Shown one piece after another: positions 1 to 7,820 of a stretch of DNA of 64,000 nt; the first letter of the stretch is position 1; each line of letters starts with the position of its first letter. The DNA is from UBA8522 sp049287565 (GTDB taxonomy: Bacteria > Acidobacteriota > Aminicenantia > Aminicenantales > UBA8522), in contig JBAQGA010000189.1 in assembly GCA_049287565.1 (NCBI GenBank), positions 18,306 through 82,305 on the forward strand. The letters run 5' to 3'. The position numbers and the translations under genes are program-made. Under the pieces are notes generated by a model. The model was not told where the DNA came from. It saw only the letters and a list, made by a program, of their open reading frames with translations, and ran no database searches.

Positions 1-1
1 C

Positions 2-1279
2 AAGCTCTACGGAGAATATTCCCAGGACCACAAGCCGATCGTCGACCAGACGGAGGCGGTCGGCCACGCCGTGCGGGCGATGTATATGTACTCCGGGATG
101 ACCGATGTGGCGGCCATCACCGGGGACGAGGTCTACGTGCGTGCCCTGGACCGAATCTGGGATGATGTCGCCTATAAGAAGATGTATGTCACCGGCGGGA
201 TCGGGGCGGCCGGAGGGATCGAGGGCTTCGGCGCCGCTTACGACTTGCCCAATGCCACCGCCTATTGCGAGACCTGCGCCTCGATCGGCTATGTCCTCTG
301 GAACTGGCGGATGTTTTTGCTAAAGGGCGATTCCCGGTACATCGATGTCCTGGAGCGAACACTCTATAATGCCTTCCTCTCGGGAGTCGGGATGAGCGGC
401 GACCTTTTCTTCTATCCCAACCCCCTCGAATCTTTCGGCCAGTATCGGCGCAGCCCTTGGTTCAACTGCGCCTGCTGTCCGAGCAACATCGTCCGCTTTG
501 TGCCGGAGATCCCCGGATTCGTCTACGCGACCCGGGACGATTCCCTGTTCGTGAACCTATTCGTCTCCAGCCGGACGAGCCTCACCCTGGGGACCCGCAT
601 GGTCAGGGTCGAACAGCAGTCTCTCTATCCCTGGGAAGGTGAGGTCAAGATCATTCTTCACCCCGAGGAACCGGCCGATTTCGGCATCCATATCCGCGTC
701 CCCGGATGGGCGGTCGGAAGGCCTGCGCCCGGAGACCTCTACCAGTACGCTGATTTTCAAGAAGGGGCGGTGACGGTGCGGGTTAACGGAGAAACCGTCA
801 CTCCGGAGCTCGAACAAGGCTACGTCCGTCTCAGGAGGACATGGAAGGACGGCGATGCGATCGAGGTCGGGTTCCCCATGCCTGTCCGGAGGATCGTGGC
901 CAATGCTCTTGTCCAGGACGATGCCGGAAAGGTCGCCTTGGAGCGCGGGCCGATCGTCTACTGCGCCGAATGGCCGGATAACAGTGGTCATGTCTCCAAC
1001 CTTGTCCTGCTTGATGATACCGTCTTGTCCGCCGAATACCGTGACGACCTGCTCAAAGGGGTGATGGTTGTCAAGGGAGAGGCCACGGCCCTTTCCGCCG
1101 GCCGCCGGGCCGGGCAGGTCGACCGGAGAAGACAGGAGTTTATCGCCATCCCATACTATGCCTGGGCCCACCGCGGGGAAGGTGAGATGACCATCTGGCT
1201 GCCCCGTGAAGAGTCGCTGGCCAGGCCGCTTCCCCGGCCGAGCATTGCTTCGACGAGCAAGGTCCGCGGGCCTTCATGA
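2..1279 (+). CDS. Beta-L-arabinofuranosidase, GH127 family (DUF1680), 5' end outside window
   Basis: The reading frame is open from base 2, so the gene begins before the window; 425 residues are visible. It resembles the GH127 (former DUF1680) retaining beta-L-arabinofuranosidases. The family zinc site and catalytic residues are present: Glu at nt 269-271 in a Cys-Glu-Thr-Cys context, and a Cys-Cys pair at nt 473-478, which match Glu338, Cys340, Cys417 and Cys418 of bifidobacterial HypBA1. The C-terminal third is beta-rich, as in the family. The downstream ribulokinase and ribulose-phosphate epimerase fit release of L-arabinose that is then catabolised. Sugar specificity beyond the family is inference. 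No signal peptide can be assessed because the N-terminus is missing. Confidence 0.9.
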   Translation, partial: KLYGEYSQDHKPIVDQTEAVGHAVRAMYMYSGMTDVAAITGDEVYVRALDRIWDDVAYKKMYVTGGIGAAGGIEGFGAAYDLPNATAYCETCASIGYVLWNWRMFLLKGDSRYIDVLERTLYNAFLSGVGMSGDLFFYPNPLESFGQYRRSPWFNCACCPSNIVRFVPEIPGFVYATRDDSLFVNLFVSSRTSLTLGTRMVRVEQQSLYPWEGEVKIILHPEEPADFGIHIRVPGWAVGRPAPGDLYQYADFQEGAVTVRVNGETVTPELEQGYVRLRRTWKDGDAIEVGFPMPVRRIVANALVQDDAGKVALERGPIVYCAEWPDNSGHVSNLVLLDDTVLSAEYRDDLLKGVMVVKGEATALSAGRRAGQVDRRRQEFIAIPYYAWAHRGEGEMTIWLPREESLARPLPRPSIASTSKVRGPS

Positions 1280-1367
1280 ATGGAAGGTAGATTGATAATT
1301 GAGCGGGCGGGAATGCGCCGCGACACCCATCCTATTGTCATCTTGAATGAGGGATTGGAGAAATAGC

Positions 1368-3068
1368 ATGGGAAAAAGGAAATTCGCGCTTGGGCTTGAT
1401 TTCGGGACGAACTCCGTCCGGGCGCTCCTGGTCGACGTGGCCGACGGAGGAGAGTTGGCCACAGCGACCCACAATTACGAAACGGGCAGGGACGGGATCA
1501 TCCTCGATTCCGCCGACCCCAACCTGGCGCGCCAGAACCCGGCCGATTACGTCCGCGGGACCGAGGCCGTCGTTCGATCGGTACTCTCCAAGGCAAAGAG
1601 AGCTGACCAGTCGTTCGATCCGTCCCGGATCATCGGTATCGGTGTTGACACGACCGGCTCCACTCCGCTTCCCGTGGACAACACCGGGACGCCGCTCGGC
1701 TTCCAAAAAAAATTCAAGAACAATCCGAACGCCCAGGCCTGGCTCTGGAAGGACCACACCTCCTACGCCGAAGCGGCCATGATCACCGAGCTGGCAGCCG
1801 AGGAACATCCCGAGTACCTGGCGAAATGCGGGGGAACATATTCCTCGGAATGGTTCTTCAGCAAGATCTTTCACTGCCTGCGCGTTGATCCGGGGGTTTT
1901 CGACGCCGCCTCGAGCTGGGTGGAGTGCAGCGACTTCATCCCCGGTCTCCTCACCGGCATCACCGACCCCCTGGTCATGAAGAGAAGCCGCTGCGCCGCC
2001 GGCCACAAGGCCATGTTCAACGACGCTTGGGGAGGGCTTCCGGCGGAGGATTTTCTGACCCGGCTTCACCCCAAGCTCGGCCGGCTCCGCCGGCGCCTCT
2101 ATGAGAAGTCGTATTCGTCCGATAACGTCGCCGGAAAATTGACGCCGCAGTGGGCCCGCCGGACCGGCCTTCCGGCTGGACTGCCGGTCGCCGTCGGCGC
2201 CTTCGATGCCCACCTCGGGGCCGTCGGATCGGGAGCCCGGCCGGGCCGCCTGATCAAGATCATCGGGACGAGCACCTGCGATATCGCCGTCTGGCCCAAC
2301 AGCCGGCCGCTGGCCGATATCCCCGGGCTCTGCGGCATCGTCGACGGGTCGGTCCTGCCCGGCTATTTCGGGCTCGAAGCGGGGCAGTCGGCTGTGGGTG
2401 ATATCTTCAACTGGTTTGTGAGCTATATCCGGCCCGGCGGCGCGGCCAAGGGCTCTCACCGGGTCCTGACGGCGGAAGCGGCCAAGCTCCGGCCCGGAGA
2501 ATCCGGACTCCTCGCCCTCGACTGGAACAACGGCAACCGGACCATCCTGGTGGACCAGCGGCTGACCGGCCTCCTTCTGGGTCAGACCCTCCACACCACA
2601 CCGGGGGAGATCTACCGGACGCTAATCGAGGCGACCGCCTTCGGCGCCCTGACCATCATCAACCGCTTCGAGGAATACGGCGTCAAGGTCTCCGAGATCA
2701 TCAACTGCGGCGGTATCGCCGAGAAGAACGCGCTCCTGATGCAGATATACGCTGATGTGACCGGACGGGAGATGAAGATCGCCCGCTCCGGCCAGACCTG
2801 CGCCCTCGGTTCGGCTATCGCCGGTGCCGTGGTTGCCGGAAAGGCCAAAGGCGGGTATGATAGTTTCGGCGCGGCTCAGAGGGTCATGTGCGGGATCAAG
2901 CCCAGGAGTTTTCGGCCGAACAGGGAAGCCCATAGAACTTACAGAGACTTGCATAAGCTCTACGCCCAGCTCCACGATGCCTTCGGCACGAAGACGTGGT
3001 CGGGAAACCTGCACAACGTGATGAAAGACCTTCTGGCCGTCCGGGACCGGCAGAGAAGGAGCGGCTGA
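1368..3068 (+). CDS. araB: Ribulokinase, FGGY carbohydrate kinase
   Basis: 566 residues, the usual length for AraB. The N-terminal ATPase motif LGLDFGTNSVRALLVD and the later GTSTC phosphate-binding segment are typical, and the WLWKDHT and RSRCAAGHKAMF stretches are ribulokinase-like rather than xylulokinase-like. The start chosen is the ATG at 1368, preceded by GGAG about 10 bases upstream; an in-frame ATG at 1347 would only add seven residues without a ribosome site. It phosphorylates L-ribulose to L-ribulose 5-phosphate. Its stop codon overlaps the araD start (TGATG), so the two are translationally coupled. Confidence 0.93.
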   Translation: MGKRKFALGLDFGTNSVRALLVDVADGGELATATHNYETGRDGIILDSADPNLARQNPADYVRGTEAVVRSVLSKAKRADQSFDPSRIIGIGVDTTGSTPLPVDNTGTPLGFQKKFKNNPNAQAWLWKDHTSYAEAAMITELAAEEHPEYLAKCGGTYSSEWFFSKIFHCLRVDPGVFDAASSWVECSDFIPGLLTGITDPLVMKRSRCAAGHKAMFNDAWGGLPAEDFLTRLHPKLGRLRRRLYEKSYSSDNVAGKLTPQWARRTGLPAGLPVAVGAFDAHLGAVGSGARPGRLIKIIGTSTCDIAVWPNSRPLADIPGLCGIVDGSVLPGYFGLEAGQSAVGDIFNWFVSYIRPGGAAKGSHRVLTAEAAKLRPGESGLLALDWNNGNRTILVDQRLTGLLLGQTLHTTPGEIYRTLIEATAFGALTIINRFEEYGVKVSEIINCGGIAEKNALLMQIYADVTGREMKIARSGQTCALGSAIAGAVVAGKAKGGYDSFGAAQRVMCGIKPRSFRPNREAHRTYRDLHKLYAQLHDAFGTKTWSGNLHNVMKDLLAVRDRQRRSG

Positions 3069-3772
3069 TGCTCAGCGGCTTGAAAGAACAGGTCTGGCAG
3101 GCGAATCTGGACCTGGTGAGATTCAACCTCGTGGCCCTCACCTTCGGCAACGCCAGCGGGCTGGACAGGCAGCGGGGGATCGTGGCCATCAAGCCCAGCG
3201 GCATCTCTTTTGAAGAGATGAAGCCCGCGGACATCGTTCTGGTGGACCTGGAAGGGAAGCGGGTCGAGGGCCGGCTGAGGCCCTCCTCCGACACACCCTC
3301 GCATCTCGAGATATACCGGGCTTTTGCCGGGATCGGGGGGATCGCTCATACCCACAGCGAGTACGCCACGGCATTCGCCCAGGCCGGCCGGGAGATCCCT
3401 TGTCTCGGCACGACCCATGCGGACGTATTCCACGGGGCCGTCCCGGTGACGCGAGCCATGAGGCCGGCCGAGGTCAGGAAAGATTACGAACGCAGCACCG
3501 GCAAGGTGATCGTCGAACGGTTCCGCAAGCTGGACCCGATCGACGTGCCCGGTGTTCTCGTGGTTTCGCACGGGCCATTCACCTGGGGGAAGGATGCCGC
3601 CGAGGCCGTACGAACCGGCCTGCTTCTGGAAAGGATCGCCAAAATGGCCCTGCTGACGCGGCTGCTCAAGCCCGGCGGGGTCCGTTTCCAGCGTTCTCTT
3701 TTGGACAAACATTTCCTTAGAAAACACGGGCCCGGAGCGTATTACGGGCAACGAATCGGAGGAAAGAGATGA
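3068..3772 (+). CDS. araD: L-ribulose-5-phosphate 4-epimerase, class II aldolase family
   Basis: 234 residues, matching AraD length. It carries the class II aldolase/adducin fold signatures: NASGLD and KPSG near the N-terminus for phosphate binding, an HTHSEYA metal-binding pair, GTTHADVF, and a C-terminal VVSHGPFTWG that supplies the third metal His. It converts L-ribulose 5-phosphate to D-xylulose 5-phosphate. The start at 3068 overlaps the araB stop by one base and has GGAG just upstream; a longer in-frame extension into araB is not credible. It overlaps the next gene by 4 bases (ATGA). Confidence 0.92.
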   Translation: MLSGLKEQVWQANLDLVRFNLVALTFGNASGLDRQRGIVAIKPSGISFEEMKPADIVLVDLEGKRVEGRLRPSSDTPSHLEIYRAFAGIGGIAHTHSEYATAFAQAGREIPCLGTTHADVFHGAVPVTRAMRPAEVRKDYERSTGKVIVERFRKLDPIDVPGVLVVSHGPFTWGKDAAEAVRTGLLLERIAKMALLTRLLKPGGVRFQRSLLDKHFLRKHGPGAYYGQRIGGKR

Positions 3773-5247
3773 AGAACATCCCGAAGTTGAAATTGGGCCT
3801 CATCGCCGTCAGCCGCGATTGCTTCCCGGTCGGTCTGTCGCGGAAGAGACGGGTCCAGGTGGCCCGGGAATGCCGGGCGAAGAAAATCCCGGTCATCGAG
3901 CTCCAGACCATCGTCGAGAACGAGACCGATGTCCTCCAGGCCGAGCGGGAGCTGGAGGAGAAGGGAGTCAACGCCCTGGTCATCTTCCTCGGCAATTTCG
4001 GTCCCGAGGGTCCGGCCACGCTCCTGACCCAGAAGTTCGACGGTCCGGTGATGCTGGCCGCCGCCGCCGAAGAGACGGGCGAGGACCTGGTCGGCGGCCG
4101 CGGGGACGCCCTCTGCGGTTTGCTCAATGTGAGCTACAACGTCGGGCTGAGGCGCCTCCATCCCTATATCCCCGAGTACCCAGTGGGGAATGCCGCCGAA
4201 GTGGCCGAGATGATCGCCGGCTTCCTGCCGGTCGCCAGGATCATTCTGGGCTTGAAGAAGCTCAAAATTTTCTCCTTCGGCCCGCGGCCGCAGGACTTCC
4301 TGGCCTGCAATGCGCCGATCAAGGCCCTCTATGACATCGGTGTCGAGGTCATGGAGAACAGCGAGCTCGACCTATACGATATCTTTCTCTCGGCCAAGGG
4401 CGACCCCAGGATAAAAGCGGTCGCCCGGGACATGGCCAGGGAGCTCGGGCCGGGCCTGGCCTATCCCGACCTTCTCGCCAAGCTGGCTCGATATGAAGTC
4501 GCCCTGGTTAAATTTATGGGTGCCCATCTCGGTGCCTCCGAGTACGGTGTTTTTGCCAACAAGTGCTGGCCGGCCTTCGAAAAATATTTCGGCTTCGTTC
4601 CCTGCTATGTCAATTCGCGCCTGGCGGCGAGGGGAGTCCCGGTCTCCTGCGAGGTCGATATCTACGGCGCGCTGAGCGAGTACATGGCGATCTGCGCGAC
4701 TGAACTGCCGGCGACCCTGCTCGACATCAACAACTCCGTACCCGGGGATATGTTCGCGGCCTCGCGGAAACGCCTCGGCTCCTACCGGCTGACCGACCTG
4801 TTCATGGGCTTCCACTGCGGCAACACGCCCTCGGTCTGCCTGATCGCCGGAGCCCTCAAGTATCAGCTCATCATGCATCGCCTGATGGAGGGCGGCAAGG
4901 AGCCGGATATCACCCGCGGTACCATGGAAGGCCGTATCCGTCCCGGCGAGGTCACCATCTTCCGTCTCCAGTCCACTGCGGATACAAGACTCCAGTCTTA
5001 CGTGGCCGAGGGAGAGGTGCTCGATATCGATCCCCGGTCGTTCGGCAGCATCGGGGTGTTCGGCATCCGGGAAATGGGGCGGTTCTACCGCCACGTCTTG
5101 ATCGAAAAAAGATTCCCGCATCACACCGCCGTCGCCTTTAAGCACTCCGGCCGGCCGCTCGTCGCCGCCGTGCGGATGCTGGGAGTGGAGGAGGTCTATT
5201 TCAACCGGCCGGCGAACCTGCCGTACCCGACCGAATTCCCCTTTTGA
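3769..5247 (+). CDS. L-fucose/L-arabinose isomerase family protein (COG2407-like), candidate arabinose isomerase
   Basis: 492 residues. It looks like the L-fucose isomerase-related family rather than classical AraA. Candidate metal ligands are the Glu in the CEVDIYGALSEY segment (about residues 290-305), the Asp in LLDINN, and a His in the C-terminal HTAVAFKHSG region. It begins inside the araD stop codon (ATGA), so it is the third gene of a tightly coupled unit with a ribulokinase and epimerase. No classical araA is present in the window, so the simplest reading is that this enzyme isomerises L-arabinose (or a related aldose) to the ketose that AraB phosphorylates. That substrate is inferred from context. 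Confidence 0.75.
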   Translation: MKNIPKLKLGLIAVSRDCFPVGLSRKRRVQVARECRAKKIPVIELQTIVENETDVLQAERELEEKGVNALVIFLGNFGPEGPATLLTQKFDGPVMLAAAAEETGEDLVGGRGDALCGLLNVSYNVGLRRLHPYIPEYPVGNAAEVAEMIAGFLPVARIILGLKKLKIFSFGPRPQDFLACNAPIKALYDIGVEVMENSELDLYDIFLSAKGDPRIKAVARDMARELGPGLAYPDLLAKLARYEVALVKFMGAHLGASEYGVFANKCWPAFEKYFGFVPCYVNSRLAARGVPVSCEVDIYGALSEYMAICATELPATLLDINNSVPGDMFAASRKRLGSYRLTDLFMGFHCGNTPSVCLIAGALKYQLIMHRLMEGGKEPDITRGTMEGRIRPGEVTIFRLQSTADTRLQSYVAEGEVLDIDPRSFGSIGVFGIREMGRFYRHVLIEKRFPHHTAVAFKHSGRPLVAAVRMLGVEEVYFNRPANLPYPTEFPF

Positions 5248-5268
5248 TATAAACGCACCCAGCATTGG

Positions 5269-5300
5269 GTCATTGCAAGGAACGCACTGACGAAGCAATC
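5269..5300. repeat. Degenerate intergenic palindromic repeat (CATTGC...GCAATC type)
   Basis: A 32-base element between the isomerase and dehydrogenase genes starts with GTCATTGC and ends with GAAGCAATC, so its ends are inverted (ATTGC/GCAAT). The pattern resembles a short intergenic element (ATTGCGAGGAGCGAAGCGAC-type, ending GAAGCAATC) that I associate with several environmental bacterial lineages; this copy has substitutions in the middle. It is directly followed by a C-run/G-run hairpin. Confidence 0.45.
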
Positions 5301-5317
5301 CCCCCCCGCGGGGGGCG
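5299..5317 (+). terminator. GC-rich hairpin after the arabinose genes
   Basis: A run of eight C followed by GCG and a run of G forms a very stable hairpin about 50 bases after the isomerase stop. There is no clear T-tract after it, so it may slow or partly terminate transcription rather than act as a strong intrinsic terminator. It abuts the palindromic repeat and may be part of the same element. Confidence 0.3.
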
Positions 5318-5344
5318 GGCTGAGAGAAAAGTTAAGACGGGAAG

Positions 5345-6379
5345 ATGAAGGCAGCGGTTCTTACGGGACTCCGTCGCGTCGAAATCCGGGAGGTCCCTCA
5401 TCCGCTCTTGAAGAGTGACACCGATGTGCTCATCCGGGTCGGCGCCATCGGCCTCTGCGGCTCGGACATTCATTATTATGCGGAGGGAAGGATCGGCGAC
5501 CAGGTCGTGGAATACCCTTTCATTGTCGGCCACGAATGCGCCGGCACGGTCCTAAAGACCGCTCCCTCGGTCCGGGACCTGAAACCCGGGGACCGCGTCG
5601 CCGTCGACCCGGCAGTCGTCTGCGGCGTCTGTGACCAGTGCCTCGCCGGACGGCCGAACACCTGCCGCCGCCTCCTCTATCTCGGAACGCCGGGCCAGGC
5701 TTCCGGCGCCCTCTGCGAGTTCATCGTCATGCCGGAGCAAAATTGCCACCCCTTGCCCGAAGGCTTGTCCCTGGAGGAAGGCGTCCTCGTCGAGCCTATG
5801 AGCATCGCCCTCCATGGGATGAGGATGGCAGGGGAGCCTGCACCGAAGACCGTCGCCGTCCTCGGTGCCGGGCCGATCGGCCTGAGTGTTGTCCTGGCCG
5901 CCCGGGCGGCCGGAGTCCAGACGATCTACGTCACCGACAAGATTGAGGAAAGAGTGCAGGCTTCCCGGAAAGCGGGAGCGGCCTGGGCGGGTAACCCCGA
6001 TCGGGAGGATATCGTCGAGGCTATCGGCAGGCTCTCACCCGGGCAGGTCGACGCGGTCTTTGAATGTTGCGGCGATCAGTCCGCCCTTAACCAGGCGGTC
6101 GCCCTCCTCAAACCCGGCGGCCGTCTCCTCATTATCGGTATCCCGGCCGTCGACCGAGTTTCCTTCGACATCCATTCCCTGCGGCGCAAGGAGCTTTCCC
6201 TCCACAACGTTCGCCGGCAAAGAGACTGTATTCGGGACACCATCGACCTCATTAGAAACAAGCAGGTGGAGGTGCGCTTCATGGCTACGCACACCTTCCG
6301 GATAGAGGATTCCCAAAAAGCCTTCGAGCTGGCCGCCGGCTGTCGCGACGGCATCATCCGGGCGGTCGTTCACCCCTGA
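5345..6379 (+). CDS. Zinc-dependent polyol/alcohol dehydrogenase (sorbitol dehydrogenase-like, MDR family)
   Basis: 344 residues. The medium-chain dehydrogenase layout is clear: catalytic zinc residues in GLCGSDIHYY and VGHECAG, a structural-zinc four-cysteine lobe (CGVCDQCLAGRPNTC, about residues 90-105), and a Rossmann motif GAGPIGLSVVLAA near residue 175. Closest in character to sorbitol, xylitol or arabinitol dehydrogenases, so it probably oxidises a pentitol or related polyol with NAD(P)+. It follows the arabinose genes by about 100 bases and precedes deoC, suggesting a broader pentose utilisation locus. The exact substrate cannot be read from sequence. Confidence 0.8.
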   Translation: MKAAVLTGLRRVEIREVPHPLLKSDTDVLIRVGAIGLCGSDIHYYAEGRIGDQVVEYPFIVGHECAGTVLKTAPSVRDLKPGDRVAVDPAVVCGVCDQCLAGRPNTCRRLLYLGTPGQASGALCEFIVMPEQNCHPLPEGLSLEEGVLVEPMSIALHGMRMAGEPAPKTVAVLGAGPIGLSVVLAARAAGVQTIYVTDKIEERVQASRKAGAAWAGNPDREDIVEAIGRLSPGQVDAVFECCGDQSALNQAVALLKPGGRLLIIGIPAVDRVSFDIHSLRRKELSLHNVRRQRDCIRDTIDLIRNKQVEVRFMATHTFRIEDSQKAFELAAGCRDGIIRAVVHP

Positions 6380-6419
6380 AAAAAGGCATCCTTGGGAGCG
6401 TATCCAAGAGGAGGATCAG

Positions 6420-7097
6420 ATGACTTATGAAGACATTGCCGGGATGATCGACCATTCTCTGCTCAAGCCCCACCTGACGGACCGGGAGATCGAGGAGGGC
6501 TGCCGCATCGCCAACGAGTACAAAGTGGCCGCAGTTTGCGTCCGGCCGAGCGATGTCCGGCGGGCGGCCGAGATCTTGCGGGACAGCCCGGTCCGGGTGA
6601 CGACCGTCATCGGTTTTCCCCACGGCTCGACGACGACGGCCGCCAAGGTCTGCGAAGCTGAAGAGGCCATCCGCAACGGTGCCGTCGAGCTCGACGTTGT
6701 CCTCAATATCGGCAAGCTCAAATCCAAAGACCATGATTATGTCAAAGCCGATCTCGAAGCCGTGACCGCCGCCGCCCACGATCGGAACGTCATCGTCAAG
6801 GTCATCTTCGAAAATGGCTACCTGGATGACGGGGAGAAGATCGCCGCCTGCCGGATCGCGAGTGAGGTCGGCGTCGATTTTGTCAAGACAGCGACAGGAT
6901 TCGGTCCGGGCGGGGCGGAGGATCGCGACCTGAAACTGATGAGAGAATACACCATCCCCTCTATCAAGCTCAAGGCGGCCGGGGGGATCAGGACGCTGGA
7001 GAGGGCGATCGAGGTCCGGGAACTGGGATGCAGCCGCATCGGCGCCACGGCCACGGTGGCCATTTTGGATGCCCTTAGAGAGAGGGGGGCGGTCTAG
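6420..7097 (+). CDS. deoC: Deoxyribose-phosphate aldolase
   Basis: 225 residues, typical of DeoC. Key segments are IDHSLLKP at the N-terminus, ELDVVLNIG (catalytic Asp), VKVIFENG, and DFVKTATGFG, which holds the Schiff-base lysine, followed by KAAGGIRT with the proton-relay lysine. It cleaves 2-deoxyribose 5-phosphate to glyceraldehyde 3-phosphate and acetaldehyde. GAGGATCAG precedes the start. It ends in a 4-base convergent overlap with the next gene on the opposite strand. Its presence links the sugar locus to pentose salvage. Confidence 0.93.
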   Translation: MTYEDIAGMIDHSLLKPHLTDREIEEGCRIANEYKVAAVCVRPSDVRRAAEILRDSPVRVTTVIGFPHGSTTTAAKVCEAEEAIRNGAVELDVVLNIGKLKSKDHDYVKADLEAVTAAAHDRNVIVKVIFENGYLDDGEKIAACRIASEVGVDFVKTATGFGPGGAEDRDLKLMREYTIPSIKLKAAGGIRTLERAIEVRELGCSRIGATATVAILDALRERGAV

Positions 7098-7567
7098 CGG
7101 ATGATTCCCTTTATCAGGTGAGGGAAGAAGACGAAGACGCCGAATCGAAGGAATCGGCCGACAAAGCCGGTCGTCAGGAAAAGAGGGAAACTGATTCGGC
7201 AGATACCGGCGGTGATGCTGGTCCAGTAGAAGGGCGGAAATCCCAGGAAGGCGCTCGAGAAGAGTATGACTCCGGCCCCATAGCGCGAACGGGCGATCTT
7301 CGCCTGGACGGCCCGGATTTTCTCGCCCGGTTTCTTGATGGAAATCTTCAATATCCCCGCTGCAGCGAGATAAAAGATCGTCTTGCCGATCATCTGACCC
7401 AGTGTCGCCAGGAGGAGGATCGGGATGGCCTGGGAGCGGGGTGTCAGAGCGGCCACCCAGACCAGATAGACCTCCATGATGTCGATGGGAAGGACACCCG
7501 CCACCAGGGAAACGATCAAGGTTGTGAGGTAGATTCCGTATTGGAGAAGGAGCGCCTCGAAGTTCAT
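7094..7567 (-). CDS. Small VTT/DedA-like (YqaA-type) membrane protein
   Basis: 157 residues with about four hydrophobic segments (roughly residues 8-28, 45-68, 98-120, 125-150) and a basic cytoplasmic loop between them. The arrangement and the FLGFPPFYWTSITAG motif in the third segment are reminiscent of the VTT (SNARE-associated, DedA/YqaA) family of proposed lipid scramblases or transporters. It is monocistronic, convergent with deoC. Function in this organism is unknown. Confidence 0.55.
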   Translation of the reverse strand: MNFEALLLQYGIYLTTLIVSLVAGVLPIDIMEVYLVWVAALTPRSQAIPILLLATLGQMIGKTIFYLAAAGILKISIKKPGEKIRAVQAKIARSRYGAGVILFSSAFLGFPPFYWTSITAGICRISFPLFLTTGFVGRFLRFGVFVFFPHLIKGIIR

Positions 7568-7576
7568 AGGCTCTGT

Positions 7577-7605
7577 TTGGGACTACAAAAGGAGAGCCGT
7601 CTAAT
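7577..7605 (+). promoter_or_regulatory. Candidate upstream promoter for the serine dehydratase leader
   Basis: TTGGGA at 7577-7582 and TCTAAT at 7600-7605 are separated by 17 bases. The -10 matches the sigma-70 consensus at five of six positions, the -35 at four. If used, it would give a leader of about 200 bases before the serine dehydratase gene, including the structured region at 7650-7766. Confidence 0.3.
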
Positions 7606-7649
7606 TCCCTAAGTATTGATAGGACAGGATAAAAAGTCAAATTTGAGAA

Positions 7650-7766
7650 GGAGCCCGGCCCTTGAATTTCCCTCCACCGCCCATTCCCTCATCCATATAT
7701 ACGGTTCAGCAGCTAAAAAAGTTGCTTCTGGGCAGCGCACCCAGGGGCGCCGGGCTTCGGAAATTT
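7650..7766 (+). ncRNA. Candidate structured 5' leader or small RNA with crossing helices
   Basis: A 10-base pairing (7650-7659 with 7749-7758, one G-U) encloses two local hairpins: 7708-7714 with 7720-7726 around an A loop, and 7728-7732 with 7740-7744. An 8-base pairing (7664-7671 with 7759-7766, one G-U) crosses the first helix. With only four bases between the two 5' strands and none between the two 3' strands, both helices probably cannot form together, so they may be alternatives. No known riboswitch consensus is recognised. RNA-level function is inference. Confidence 0.35.
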
Positions 7767-7790
7767 TTCCCCTCAAGGTCAACAAAGATA

Positions 7791-7799
7791 TGGTATAAA
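7791..7799 (+). promoter_or_regulatory. Extended -10 promoter before serine dehydratase
   Basis: TGGTATAAA gives an extended -10 (TG, one base, TATAAA) with no convincing -35. The predicted start would be near 7806, giving a leader of about 15 bases to the ATG at 7821 with an AAAGAGG ribosome site. It lies downstream of the structured region, so two transcripts are possible. Confidence 0.4.
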
Positions 7800-7820
7800 T
7801 AGGTGTCGAAAGAGGAAAAA

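Noticed and set aside
1338..2594. 418-residue open frame opposite araB
   Set aside because: Antisense shadow of ribulokinase; no ribosome site or family motif.
7803..7820. GTG at 7803 as serine dehydratase start
   Set aside because: The ATG at 7821 has AAAGAGG at good spacing and gives the usual N-terminus.
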